DNA of 64,000 nt, from assembly GCA_963747535.1 (NCBI GenBank), contig CAVVFX010000011.1, positions 445,158 through 509,157 of the forward strand, read 5' to 3'. Shown here one piece after another: positions 33,584 to 42,250 of the stretch. The notes beneath the pieces are model-generated. The model saw only the letters and a list, made by a program, of their open reading frames with translations, was not told the DNA's origin and ran no database searches. This DNA comes from CAVVFX01 sp963747535. GTDB taxonomy: Bacteria > Acidobacteriota > Terriglobia > Bryobacterales > Bryobacteraceae. How positions within the stretch are numbered: position 1 is the first letter of the stretch; every line of letters starts with the position of its first letter. Both the position numbers and the translations under genes were made by a program.

Positions 33584-35083
33584 ATGTCCGTCCGGAATGA
33601 GCTGAAATGGCTTCTACGCGTCGCACTGATGGGCGTGACGATGGGGCTGAGTGCAGTTGCCGCACCCTCGCACGGTCCTGCCAAAGGGTACCTGATCATT
33701 ACCGGCGGCTTGCCGGACTTCAAACGTTTTATTGAGCTGGCCGGTGGGGCAAATGCCCACATCGTGGTGATCCCTACCGCAGCAGTCACCAGTCCGGCGA
33801 TTCTGGCCATGTTGCCCCCGTACTGTTCGCCTCCAGGACCCTTTGCAGGGATGCATTGTTCCGTCCTTCACACCACTGAACGGAAAGTCGCCGACTCGGC
33901 TGAGTTCATTGCGCCTCTCAAAGACGCGACCGGCGTATGGCTGGAAGGAGGTCGCCATTGGCGCTTGGCCGATGCCTATCTGGGTACGCGCACTCTGAAA
34001 GAGCTCTTCAATCTTCTCGATCGGGGAGGAGTGATTGGCGGCGGTTCAGCGGGAGCCACCATTCAAGGCTCGTACATGGTACGCGGCTCGTCCAATCCGG
34101 ATGACAACACGATCATGATGGCGCCCGGCCACGAAACCGGCTTTGGCTTCTTCACTAACGTCACCATCGATCAGCATGTGGATGCTCGCGGACGGGAGAA
34201 CGATCTGGCCTCCGTTATGAAGGCGCATCCGGAGCTTCTGGGGTTGGGCCTGGATCAAAGCACCTCGATTACGGTGCATGGGGACGTCGTGACCGTAAAT
34301 GGTCCGAAGCGGGTCGCTGTCTGGGACGGAAAGGACCACAACGGCAAGGGCTATTACTACCTGCGCGCCGGCGACACGCTGAATACCGTCACCCGGATCG
34401 CAACGGTCGCCGAACATCCGGCTGAGGCGACGCGGAAGGAGATCACTTTACCGAAGGAGACCCTTGCGCTATATACCGGCAAATATCAAATGAGGCCGGG
34501 CGTATACATGACGATAACGCTGGCGGGAGAGCAGTTAACCGGTCAGCTCACCGGTCCGGGACAAGGAAAGGTGCCCATGTTCGCGGAGGCTGAGGGCAAG
34601 TTCTTCACGAAAGCCGTGGATGCGGAGTTGGAATTCGTCAAGGACAAGGACGGTAAGGTGACCGGTTTGATCCTGCACCAGAACGGCGCCGACAGGAAAA
34701 TGTCCCGGCTTGACGACGCATCGGCAAAACGAATCGACGACGAAGCTGCGGCAAAGGCGGCAATTGCCGCGCAAAGATACAAAGATCAAAGGGCCGCGCA
34801 GGGAAGTGAGGCTGCAATCCGGCGGGATATTGAAGAACTGCAATCCGGCGAACCGAAATATGATCAGATGAGCGAAGCGCTGGCAGAGGCGACCCGCCGG
34901 CAGTTGCCACAAATCAAGGCCATGATGGAAAAACTCGGCGCATTGCAGTCCGTGACCTTCAAGAGTGTCGGACCCAACGGGGCCGACATCTACGAAGTGA
35001 GATTCGAACATGGTTCCACGGAGTGGAGAATCACCATGGCGCCGGACGGGAAGATTGAGGGAGTCGGGTTCCGCCCGTTGTAG
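33584..35083 (+). CDS. cyanophycinase-like S51 peptidase with C-terminal DUF3471-like region
   Basis: A 499-residue exported protein. Signal peptide about 1-27. The S51 domain (about 32-290) has the nucleophile motif GGGSAGA (Ser155), WLEGGRHWRL in place of the usual GGDQ.RL, and DQHVDARGRENDL, the conserved His/Arg segment of cyanophycinases. Residues about 310-385 resemble DUF3471 (YTGKYQMRPGVYMTITLAGEQLTGQLTG, split here), often appended to secreted hydrolases. The last 100 residues are helical then beta-rich. GAGGAGG precedes ATG 33584. Cyanophycin use is not shown; an exported beta-aspartyl or related peptidase is the safer call. Confidence 0.8.
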   Translation: MSVRNELKWLLRVALMGVTMGLSAVAAPSHGPAKGYLIITGGLPDFKRFIELAGGANAHIVVIPTAAVTSPAILAMLPPYCSPPGPFAGMHCSVLHTTERKVADSAEFIAPLKDATGVWLEGGRHWRLADAYLGTRTLKELFNLLDRGGVIGGGSAGATIQGSYMVRGSSNPDDNTIMMAPGHETGFGFFTNVTIDQHVDARGRENDLASVMKAHPELLGLGLDQSTSITVHGDVVTVNGPKRVAVWDGKDHNGKGYYYLRAGDTLNTVTRIATVAEHPAEATRKEITLPKETLALYTGKYQMRPGVYMTITLAGEQLTGQLTGPGQGKVPMFAEAEGKFFTKAVDAELEFVKDKDGKVTGLILHQNGADRKMSRLDDASAKRIDDEAAAKAAIAAQRYKDQRAAQGSEAAIRRDIEELQSGEPKYDQMSEALAEATRRQLPQIKAMMEKLGALQSVTFKSVGPNGADIYEVRFEHGSTEWRITMAPDGKIEGVGFRPL

Positions 35084-35158
35084 TTAACTCTGGGATTGCC
35101 TGGCTGCGGCTGACGTCTGTCACACCTTTTCCGAAAGACAGCGCGCGCTAACCACAAC

Positions 35159-35187
35159 TTCCCATTCAGCGCAAAGCGCGCTACACT
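35159..35187 (+). promoter_or_regulatory. possible promoter of the rimP-nusA-infB operon
   Basis: TTCCCA (35159-35164), a 17-nt spacer, then TACACT (35182-35187). The -10 is good and the -35 poor. It would give a leader of about 80 nt containing the GTGGGC hairpin. Confidence 0.35.
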
Positions 35188-35213
35188 AGTAGAGGTAGTT
35201 GGCGGACTCATGG

Positions 35214-35236
35214 AGTGGGCGAAAGCCCACTTTTTT
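35214..35236 (+). promoter_or_regulatory. rimP leader hairpin / attenuator-like terminator
   Basis: AGTGGGCGAAAGCCCACT with a GAAA loop (35214-35231) runs into T6 (35231-35236), 35 nt before the rimP start. GNRA-loop hairpin plus U-run is the intrinsic-terminator form. Such GTGGGC-GAAA-GCCCAC elements are often seen ahead of rimP-nusA operons, where attenuation is suspected. The regulatory effect here is inference. Confidence 0.7.
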
Positions 35237-35271
35237 ATTGAGTGCAAGTTGAAACTCTGCAAGGTTTTCGT

Positions 35272-35760
35272 GTGAGGCAGAACGTGGTTGCCCGTATCGA
35301 AGAGATCGCGCAAAATGTCGCGTCGTCCGACGGCCTGGAGGTCGTCGAAGTCGAGGTGAAGGGATCCGGCCGCAATCAGATGCTTCGTATCTATATCGAT
35401 AAACCGCAAGGAGTTACGCACGCCGACTGCGAATCGGTATCGCTCGGGGTAAGCAATGTTCTCGACACCGAGGATCTGTTTCCGGGTCACTACACGCTGG
35501 AGGTGAGTTCCCCCGGGGTCGAGAGAAAACTGCGAAAGTGGAAGGATTTCGAGCGATTTCAGGGACATCGCATGAAGGTCGTACTGCGCGCCCCTCCCAA
35601 AGACGTCAGGGAAGGTAGCGTCAAAGAGGACGTCAGACATTTTGACGGAATCCTGCAGTCCGCGCAAGACGGCGTTCTTAGAATGGAAATCGCCGGTGGA
35701 GAGCCGGTGGAATTTCGTTTTGAGCAGGTCGACCGGGCCAACCTCAAGTTTGAGTGGTAG
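35272..35760 (+). CDS. rimP: ribosome maturation factor RimP
   Basis: A protein of about 162 residues needed for 30S subunit maturation, acting in the cytosol. RimP features: LEVVEVEVKGSGRNQMLRIYIDKP in the N-domain, CESVSLGVSNVLD, the highly conserved LEVSSPGVERKL, and a C-terminal SH3-like domain. GTG 35272 has AAGG a few nt upstream and gives a usual N-terminus; GTG 35242 adds ten residues. First gene of the cluster, 43 nt before nusA. Order rimP-nusA-infB matches other bacteria. Confidence 0.93.
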   Translation: MRQNVVARIEEIAQNVASSDGLEVVEVEVKGSGRNQMLRIYIDKPQGVTHADCESVSLGVSNVLDTEDLFPGHYTLEVSSPGVERKLRKWKDFERFQGHRMKVVLRAPPKDVREGSVKEDVRHFDGILQSAQDGVLRMEIAGGEPVEFRFEQVDRANLKFEW

Positions 35761-35803
35761 CCCCCGCGATATTCAGCCAAGAAAAATACAGAGGAAACCT
35801 TTC

Positions 35804-37288
35804 GTGGAAAGCATCTTTCAGTCCATCGAGATACTCAGCAAGGAAAAGGGCATTGACAGCCAGATCGTACTGGATGCGGTCAAGGACGCCATGCTTATCG
35901 CTGCCCGGAAACACTTCCGGACCAACGAAGATTACGTGGCCGATATTGATCAGAAGAGCGGCTCCCTGAAGCTGTTTGTCGTCAAAAAGGTCGTGGAGGA
36001 AGTTGTCGACCCGGCCAAAGAGATGCTCCTGCGTGACGCCCTGAAATTCAACCCGTTGGCCGAGGTCGGTAGCGATGTGCGGATTCCTACTCCCACCGAC
36101 GCTCTTGGCCGCATTTCCGCACAAACCGCCAAGCAGGTGATTTTCCAGAAAGTTCGTGAAGCCGAGCGGGAAACCGTATTTCAGGAGTATTCCGGCCGTG
36201 CCGGTGAACTGGTTAACTGCACCGTCAAACGTATTGAGGGTCCGGACCTGATTCTCGACCTCGGTAAGACCGAAGCGCGTTTGCCCAAGAAAGAGCAGTC
36301 GCGCCTCGAGAACTTCGGTGTGGGCGACCGGGTTCGCTGCGTGATCAAGATCGTGGACAAGTCCGCCAAGGGCCCCGGGGTGGTGGTTTCCCGCGCTGAT
36401 CCGGAACTGGTCAGAAGGCTTTTCGAACAGGAGGTGCCCGAGATTTATGACGGCACGGTGGTCATAAAAGGCTGCGCACGCGAGGCCGGGGAACGAACCA
36501 AGATTGCGGTCTTCAGCCGCGACCGCGATGTCGATTGCGTGGGCGCGTGCGTCGGCATGAAGGGCATGCGCGTGCAGTCGATCATCCGCGAATTGCGCGG
36601 GGAGAAGATCGACATCATCGAATTCTCCGAGGATCCGGTGCAGTTTGCCACTCACGCCTTAAGTCCGGCCAAGATCAGCCGGGTGACTATCATCGAGCCC
36701 GCCGAGAAGCACATGGAAGTGATCGTCGATGACTCGCAGCTTTCTCTGGCCATCGGCAAGAAGGGTCAAAACGTTCGGCTGGCGGCCAAACTCCTGGCCT
36801 GGAAAATTGATATCAAGAGCGAGGAAGAGAAACGGCAGGAGGTCGAATCGGCGATGGCGGCCCTGGTCGTTCCCGGAGATTCGGTAACCGCGCTGATTGA
36901 ATTCGGGCTGACCGATGAGTCAGCTGGTAAGTTAGTCGCCGCCGGTATTGCGACCATTGAGCAGTTGGGTAGTATGACGCCCGAGCAACTACAGGAAATC
37001 CCTGGCTTTGGCGACGAACTGGAGACCATTCAGGCTGCGGTCAACAACTACTACGGCCAGTTCGAGCAGTCTGGCGAGGCATCCGCCGTTGAACATGCCG
37101 GGGAACCGGAGACTGCGGAGCCGGGTTCGCACGAGGAAGCACGGGGTCCGGAGGGTTCACCTGTCCCGGTCACGGTGGCCGCAAACGACTCTGATACCAT
37201 AAGTTCTTCCGCTTCCGGCGAAGAACATGTCGCGGAAGAGGGCAACTCGAGCCGCCCATCCAGCGAAAACAGAAGCCCTGAGGAATAA
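35804..37288 (+). CDS. nusA: transcription termination/antitermination factor NusA
   Basis: A 494-residue NusA. Domains in order: NusA-N (about 1-130), S1 (about 135-200, GELVNCTVKRIEGPDLILDLG), KH1 (EREAGERTKIAVFSRD-like, GACVGMKGMRVQSI) and KH2 (SLAIGKKGQNVRLAAKL). Then a helix-hairpin-helix unit (ESAGKLVAAGIATIEQLG...IPGFGDEL) and an acidic, Ser/Glu-rich tail (about 420-494), probably disordered. GTG 35804 follows GAGG at about 10 nt. No ylxR lies between nusA and infB, unlike Bacillus. It binds RNA polymerase and RNA to tune pausing. Confidence 0.96.
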   Translation: MESIFQSIEILSKEKGIDSQIVLDAVKDAMLIAARKHFRTNEDYVADIDQKSGSLKLFVVKKVVEEVVDPAKEMLLRDALKFNPLAEVGSDVRIPTPTDALGRISAQTAKQVIFQKVREAERETVFQEYSGRAGELVNCTVKRIEGPDLILDLGKTEARLPKKEQSRLENFGVGDRVRCVIKIVDKSAKGPGVVVSRADPELVRRLFEQEVPEIYDGTVVIKGCAREAGERTKIAVFSRDRDVDCVGACVGMKGMRVQSIIRELRGEKIDIIEFSEDPVQFATHALSPAKISRVTIIEPAEKHMEVIVDDSQLSLAIGKKGQNVRLAAKLLAWKIDIKSEEEKRQEVESAMAALVVPGDSVTALIEFGLTDESAGKLVAAGIATIEQLGSMTPEQLQEIPGFGDELETIQAAVNNYYGQFEQSGEASAVEHAGEPETAEPGSHEEARGPEGSPVPVTVAANDSDTISSSASGEEHVAEEGNSSRPSSENRSPEE

Positions 37289-37305
37289 GAAGCAAACGTT
37301 CGTTT

Positions 37306-40300
37306 ATGAAGAAGATTCGCATCAACGAGCTGGCACGTGACCTCGAGATTAAGGCTAATTTGATACTCGACTTACTGCCGGAACTGGGCGTCACGGAGAA
37401 GAAGACCCACTCCAGCTCGATCGACGAGGACGTGGCGGAGAAGTTACGCCTGCGCTTTGGGGGCAGCCATTACACGCCCCGTACCAACGGCGCCGGCGGA
37501 GCGGTTGAAGAGCCTGAGGTCGAAGAACCTGAGGATCAGCCAGAGGAGGAAATCTCTTCCCCGGAAAGGACGGAATCCGAGACGGAGCGTCCCGAGGCAA
37601 AGGCAGCCCCAACGGTCGAAGCACCGACGACGGTGCATCCGCAAACCGTCGCTGAGCCCGCTGAGGAAGAGAAAGCGCGTCCCGCGCCACGCATGCCGAT
37701 CCGGCCGCCCCTCGCGGGCCTCCGGCCGTCTCCTCAACTTCCAACCGCACCGGCTCCGCCGGCTCAGCCGGCGTTGCACCGGCAAGGTCCCGGTACTCCC
37801 GTGGTGCAGGCCGCTCCCGTGACCCCCACGCCCGTGATTTCCCCGCCCCCGGCCCAAGCGGATGCTCCCCAGCCCGCTCCATCGGCCCCGCAGGCCGCGC
37901 CGGCAGCTCCTTCGCCTGTCGTCAGGCCTGTGCCTCCGGCTGTCCGGCCTTTGCCGACCCAGGGACCTCGTCCCGGGCAGGTTCTGTCGGGACCCCGCGC
38001 ACCTTTCCCCGGGGGACTTGCCGCGCCTTCAGCGCCCCCTGGTACGCCCATCGGGCGTCCCTCTCCCGGTATCCGGCAACCTCCTCCGCCGCGCCCGCCT
38101 CAGCATATTCAGCCACGGCCGGCGGGACCGGTGGCCCATACCGCGAGTGCTCCCGGAGCACCTCGTCCTGCGGGCACTCCGCTGGCGGGTCAGCCGGCCG
38201 CGCGTCCGGTGGTTCCTCCGAATCCCGCGTTGGAAAGACGAATTCGGGCTGCCGCTCCTCCCGCGGCGACCCCTGGCACGCCGGCACCGCGTCCCCCGAT
38301 GCCCTCCCGTCCGCCGGCTTCGCCGGTTCCGGGACAACCCATTTATCGCGGAACCATTCGCCCCGGACAGCCTCTGGTAGCTCGCGGCCCCGACAATCGC
38401 GGCGGGATGCCGCAGCGTCCCGGTCTGCCTCCGCAACGTCCGGGCGGGCCGCGTCCCATGCATCCGGTGTCACGTCCCGGCATGATTGCGCCCGGAGCGG
38501 CACCTCCGGTGGTCGAACAGCAGCGCCGCCCAGGTGACAACCGTCGCCGGACCGATAACCGCCGTCAGTTCGAGCAGGAAGAGAAGGTGCTGCGTCCGAC
38601 GCGCCGTGAAACGCCGTCCGGACCGCCGCCGATCAGCCGCGAGATTACCATCTCGGAAGGAATTACCGTCAAGGAGCTTTCGGAAAAGCTTGACGTTAAG
38701 GCCAATTTCGTGATCAAGAAGCTGGTTGACCGTGGCATCTTCGCGACCATCAACCAGACTCTGGATGCTACTCTCGCCATTAACCTGGCGCGCGAATTCG
38801 GCGCATCCACTGCTACGGTCAGCTTCGAAGAGGAAGCCCGCCAGGAAACCGAAGAAGCTCAAGAGGAGAAGGATCAGATCAAGCGCGCTCCCGTGGTTAC
38901 CATCATGGGTCACGTGGATCACGGTAAGACTTCGCTCCTCGATGCCATCCGGCTGGCCAACGTCGCCGAGAAGGAAGCCGGTGGCATCACCCAGCACATC
39001 GGCGCTTACCAGGTGGTGCAGAACGGGCAAAAAATCGTCTTTATCGATACGCCCGGCCACGAAGCCTTCACCCGTATGCGTTCCCGCGGCGCGAAGGTCA
39101 CGGATATTGTAGTCCTGGTGGTCGCAGCGGACGACGGCGTGATGCCTCAGACCCTCGAAGCCATCGACCACGCCAAAGCCGCCAAGGTTCCGATCATCGT
39201 CGCCATTAACAAGATCGACAAACCCGGCGCTCAGCCGGACCGCATCAAACAGCAGCTTTCCGATCGCGGTCTTTTGGCGGAAGACTGGGGCGGCGACACC
39301 GTCATGGTTCCGGTATCCGCCAAGACCAAAGAGGGCATCCCCCTCCTGCTCGAAATGATTCTGCTGGTGGCAGACGTGCAGGAACTCCGCGCCAACCCGG
39401 ATCGTCCCGCCATGGGCAGCGTTCTCGAATCCAAACTCGATCGCGGCCGTGGACCGGTGGCGACTGTATTGGTTCGCAACGGCACCCTCCATGTCGGCGA
39501 CTTCTTCATCTGCGGCCAGGTATTCGGGAAGGTCCGCGCGCTGATCAGCGATCGCGGCGAGGTGATTCGGGAAGCCGAACCCTCGACGCCGGTTGAAGTT
39601 CTGGGTCTCGATACGCTTCCGGATGCCGGAGATAGCTTCCAGGTGGTCACCGACACCGGCAAGGCGAAGCAGATCGTGATGTATCGCGAAAACAAGGCTC
39701 GCGAAACCGCCATGGCCAAGACCGGCCGGCTCACGCTCGAACAATTCCACAAACAGATGGCCGCCGGGGAAGTCAAAGAGCTGCCCATCATTCTCAAGGC
39801 CGACGTCGGCGGTTCAGCCGAGGTGCTCACCGATTCGCTGCAGAAGCTCTCCACCGAAAAAATTAAGGTGCGCGTGCTCCACTCGGGCGTCGGCGCCATT
39901 AACGAATCGGATGTACTGCTGGCCTCCGCAGGGAACGCCATTATCATCGGATTCAACGTGCGGCCGGAGCGTAACGCCGCCAATCTTGCCGAGCAGGAAA
40001 AGGTGGACATCCGGCTGCACACCATCATTTACAACCTGACTGATGAGATTAAGGCCGCCATGACCGGCTTGCTTTCTCCGGTTTACAAGGAGATTTACAA
40101 AGGCAAGGCCGATGTGCGCGAAGTCTTCCGCGTCACCAAGGTTGGGATGGTGGCCGGTTGCTTTGTCAGCGAAGGCTCCATTACCAGCGACTCCCGGGTC
40201 CGCCTGCTGCGCGACAATATCGTAGTTTTTACGGGCAAAATCGGATCGCTCCGCCGCTTCAAAGATGACGTCAGCGAAGTCCGCGCCGGCCAGGAATGCG

Positions 40301-40407
40301 GCATCGTAATCGAAAACTTCTCGGACGTGAAGACCAACGACGTGATCGAAGCCTTCATCACCGAAAGGCTGGCAGCCGACCTGGGAACCGCCGGAAAAAG
40401 CGCCTAA
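37306..40407 (+). CDS. infB: translation initiation factor IF-2 with long Pro/Ala-rich linker
   Basis: A 1033-residue IF-2 GTPase that brings initiator tRNA to the 30S subunit. Residues 1-50 are an IF2_N unit (IRINELARDLEIKANLILDLL). Residues about 65-430 are a Pro/Ala/Arg-rich, probably disordered linker, unusually long. A second IF2_N unit follows (about 445-495). The G domain starts near 530: G1 GHVDHGKT (about 535), GGITQHIGAY, G3 DTPGHE, G4 NKID, G5 SAK. Domains II-IV follow to the end. ATG 37306 is 17 nt after nusA. The palindromic repeat begins 8 nt after the stop. Confidence 0.97.
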   Translation: MKKIRINELARDLEIKANLILDLLPELGVTEKKTHSSSIDEDVAEKLRLRFGGSHYTPRTNGAGGAVEEPEVEEPEDQPEEEISSPERTESETERPEAKAAPTVEAPTTVHPQTVAEPAEEEKARPAPRMPIRPPLAGLRPSPQLPTAPAPPAQPALHRQGPGTPVVQAAPVTPTPVISPPPAQADAPQPAPSAPQAAPAAPSPVVRPVPPAVRPLPTQGPRPGQVLSGPRAPFPGGLAAPSAPPGTPIGRPSPGIRQPPPPRPPQHIQPRPAGPVAHTASAPGAPRPAGTPLAGQPAARPVVPPNPALERRIRAAAPPAATPGTPAPRPPMPSRPPASPVPGQPIYRGTIRPGQPLVARGPDNRGGMPQRPGLPPQRPGGPRPMHPVSRPGMIAPGAAPPVVEQQRRPGDNRRRTDNRRQFEQEEKVLRPTRRETPSGPPPISREITISEGITVKELSEKLDVKANFVIKKLVDRGIFATINQTLDATLAINLAREFGASTATVSFEEEARQETEEAQEEKDQIKRAPVVTIMGHVDHGKTSLLDAIRLANVAEKEAGGITQHIGAYQVVQNGQKIVFIDTPGHEAFTRMRSRGAKVTDIVVLVVAADDGVMPQTLEAIDHAKAAKVPIIVAINKIDKPGAQPDRIKQQLSDRGLLAEDWGGDTVMVPVSAKTKEGIPLLLEMILLVADVQELRANPDRPAMGSVLESKLDRGRGPVATVLVRNGTLHVGDFFICGQVFGKVRALISDRGEVIREAEPSTPVEVLGLDTLPDAGDSFQVVTDTGKAKQIVMYRENKARETAMAKTGRLTLEQFHKQMAAGEVKELPIILKADVGGSAEVLTDSLQKLSTEKIKVRVLHSGVGAINESDVLLASAGNAIIIGFNVRPERNAANLAEQEKVDIRLHTIIYNLTDEIKAAMTGLLSPVYKEIYKGKADVREVFRVTKVGMVAGCFVSEGSITSDSRVRLLRDNIVVFTGKIGSLRRFKDDVSEVRAGQECGIVIENFSDVKTNDVIEAFITERLAADLGTAGKSA

Positions 40408-40415
40408 GACATCTA

Positions 40416-40497
40416 GCCACGAATGAACACGAATGAACTCGAATAAAGCCAAAACAGGGTCTTTTCTTATTCGTGTTTATTCGTGTTCATTCGTGGC
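40416..40497. repeat. GCCACGAATGAACACGAAT palindrome, copy A
   Basis: The left arm GCCACGAATGAACACGAAT (40416-40434) is the exact reverse complement of 40479-40497; a further 12 bp inward pair with two mismatches. The spacer contains GCCAAAACAGGGTC. It is inserted between infB and ylxP; its right end lies 3 nt before the ylxP ATG. Confidence 0.85.
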
Positions 40498-40500
40498 CCA

Positions 40501-40809
40501 ATGTTTTTCCTGGGTTTGTACGTGGCGTCGGTAGGTGTCCTGATCTTAGAGCTGCGCTTGGAATTTTCCCACTCGCTCAAAGACAAGCGGCAGGTGGTCA
40601 AGAGTTTGAAGGACCGTCTGCGCGGCAAGTTCAATGTGGCCGTGTCGGAGATTGAAGACCAGGAAGCCTGGCAGAGCGCCGTCATCGCCGCAGTCACCGT
40701 CTCGCCCCATCACGCTCACGCCGAGCAGGTGCTTCAGCGGGTCGAGGAAGAAGCAGCGAGTATACTGGGACCGTTACTGATTCGCGCTGGAGTCGAGTGG
40801 TTGTCTTGA
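40501..40809 (+). CDS. ylxP: DUF503 / YlxP-like protein
   Basis: A 102-residue small protein matching DUF503: MFFLGLYVASVGVLILELRLEFSHSLKDKRQVVKSLKDRLR (split here), with FNVAVSEIEDQEAWQSAVIAAVTVS. In Firmicutes the homologue YlxP sits between infB and rbfA, exactly as here, and is thought to act with RbfA in 30S maturation. ATG 40501 is chosen because the longer reading to 40483 is encoded by the repeat. No ribosome site is visible upstream, since the repeat occupies that place. Confidence 0.88.
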   Translation: MFFLGLYVASVGVLILELRLEFSHSLKDKRQVVKSLKDRLRGKFNVAVSEIEDQEAWQSAVIAAVTVSPHHAHAEQVLQRVEEEAASILGPLLIRAGVEWLS

Positions 40810-40822
40810 CGGCCAAGTTTTT

Positions 40823-41179
40823 ATGGATGCTCATCGCACCGGACGCGTCTCCGAAGCCGTCCGGGAAGAACTATCGGAAATCATCGGGTTCGAGCTGGAG
40901 GACCCTCGCCTGAGCGACGTGGTGGTCACTGAAGTCCACGTATCTTCGGACATGCGCCACGCCCATGTGAAAGTCGGCGTCGAGGCCTCCAATCCCCAAC
41001 CCCTCAAGGCGCTCAAAGCCCTCGATCATGCTGCGCCCTATCTACGCCATGAACTGGCGAACCGGCTTGGACTTCGCAAAACGCCCGAATTGCATTTCGC
41101 CATCGATGAACACCCCGAAGCGCCCGCGCGCGTGGAACTCCTGCTCAAAAGGGCAAGAAAAACACAGGGCCACGAATGA
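40823..41179 (+). CDS. rbfA: 30S ribosome-binding factor RbfA
   Basis: A 118-residue KH-fold cold-shock assembly factor: RVSEAVREELSEIIGFELEDPRL at the N-terminus, then VTEVHVSSDMRHAHVKVGV and LRHELANRLGLRKTPELHFAID (split by length). This is the full RbfA pattern. It starts 13 nt after ylxP. The last four codons (G-H-E-stop region, ...CACGAATGA) come from the palindromic repeat, so the repeat provides the stop codon and the natural C-terminus may have been changed. Confidence 0.94.
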   Translation: MDAHRTGRVSEAVREELSEIIGFELEDPRLSDVVVTEVHVSSDMRHAHVKVGVEASNPQPLKALKALDHAAPYLRHELANRLGLRKTPELHFAIDEHPEAPARVELLLKRARKTQGHE

Positions 41180-41250
41180 ACACGAATGAACACGAATAAG
41201 AAAAGCTCTGGTCTTGGTTTTATTCGTGTTTATTCGTGTTCATTCGTGGC
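41169..41250. repeat. GCCACGAATGAACACGAAT palindrome, copy B
   Basis: Arms of 31 nt: 41169-41199 (GCCACGAATGAACACGAATG...) and 41220-41250, reverse complements with one mismatch. The 20-nt centre GAAAAGCTCTGGTCTTGGTT resembles the centre of copy A read in reverse, so the two copies may be inverted relative to one another. It overlaps the 3' end of rbfA and the 5' part of the apbE reading frame. Confidence 0.85.
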
Positions 41251-41296
41251 CCTCCTGCCTTCGCTCTCCTGTTTTCGCAAGCCCCCCTTGCAGGCT

Positions 41297-42250
41297 GTGA
41301 TAGCTTTGTTGTTATTGTCCGCCCCTATGCTGAACGCCGAGATGCTTCGAATGGAAGCCAGTGTGGAGGCGATGGGGTCGGCTTATTCGATCGTGGCTTA
41401 TGACGAAGACCGATACGCGCTGCAGGGCGCCGTCGACGCCGCGTTCGATGAGGTGCGGAGGCTGGACGGATTACTGTCGAACTACAAGCCTGCCAGCGAG
41501 TTGAGTAAAATCAACCAACTGGCGGCGGACCACCCCGTAGTGGTTTCGCAGGAAGTGTTTGATCTGCTCTCGGCGTGCCTCGAATATAGCCGCCTGAGCG
41601 ACGGAGCCTTCGACATCACGGTCGGAGATCTGATGAAGGTATGGGGCTTTTACAAGGGTTCCGGTCACTTGCCGCACTCCAGTGAAGTGCAGGTGGCCCT
41701 GAAAACGGTCGGTTGGCGGAAGGTCCTGCTGGACCCTGAGCATCGGACCGTTTTCTTCACGCAAAAGGGCGTGGAACTCGACCCCGGTGGCATCGGAAAG
41801 GGTTATGCGGTCGATCGCGTGGTCAAAATTTTGAAGCAGAAAGGGATACGCTCCGCTCTCGTGACGGCTGGCGGCAGTAGTATCTACGGCCTCGGCGCGC
41901 CTCCTAACGAACCCGGGTGGTCCATCGACATCCGCAATCCCTTCGACGAGAGCAAACCGGAAGCTGAAGTCGTCCTCAAAGATCAGTCCATGTCGACATC
42001 CGGAAGTTACGAGAAGTTCTTCACGGCTGACGGCAAGATTTATAGCCATATCATGGACCCTCGTACCGGCTTTCCAGCCACCGGTATGATCTCGGTCTCG
42101 GTGATTGCCTCGCGTACCCTCGACAGCGAGGCCTGGACCAAGCCTTTTTTCATCAACGGACGCGACTGGGCGTCCAAACATCAACCTCCTGGAGTTCGCG
42201 TTTTCCTCTGCGAGGACAAGAAGGATCACACATGCGCGTGGCTTCAATGA
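41297..42250 (+). CDS. apbE: FAD:protein FMN transferase (ApbE)
   Basis: Exported flavin transferase that attaches FMN to Thr of target proteins. Visible: MGSAYSIVAYDED near the N-terminus, LLSNYKPASELSKIN, GAFDITVGDLMKVWGF, DPGGIGKGYAVDRV, VTAGGSSIYGLG, and the C-terminal TSGSYEKFF..GKIYSHIMDPRTGFP. Residues before about 41297 are encoded by the palindromic repeat; GTG 41297 gives a clean signal peptide (VIALLLLSAPMLNA), though the reading is open from 41186. Its stop overlaps hemE by 4 nt. No flavinylated target such as Rnf/Nqr is in the window. Confidence 0.9.
   Translation: MIALLLLSAPMLNAEMLRMEASVEAMGSAYSIVAYDEDRYALQGAVDAAFDEVRRLDGLLSNYKPASELSKINQLAADHPVVVSQEVFDLLSACLEYSRLSDGAFDITVGDLMKVWGFYKGSGHLPHSSEVQVALKTVGWRKVLLDPEHRTVFFTQKGVELDPGGIGKGYAVDRVVKILKQKGIRSALVTAGGSSIYGLGAPPNEPGWSIDIRNPFDESKPEAEVVLKDQSMSTSGSYEKFFTADGKIYSHIMDPRTGFPATGMISVSVIASRTLDSEAWTKPFFINGRDWASKHQPPGVRVFLCEDKKDHTCAWLQ

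Noticed and set aside
40416..41250. Possible CRISPR array because of repeated CACGAAT units
   Set aside because: Units are tandem within palindromic arms with no unique spacers; two copies only, flanking genes.
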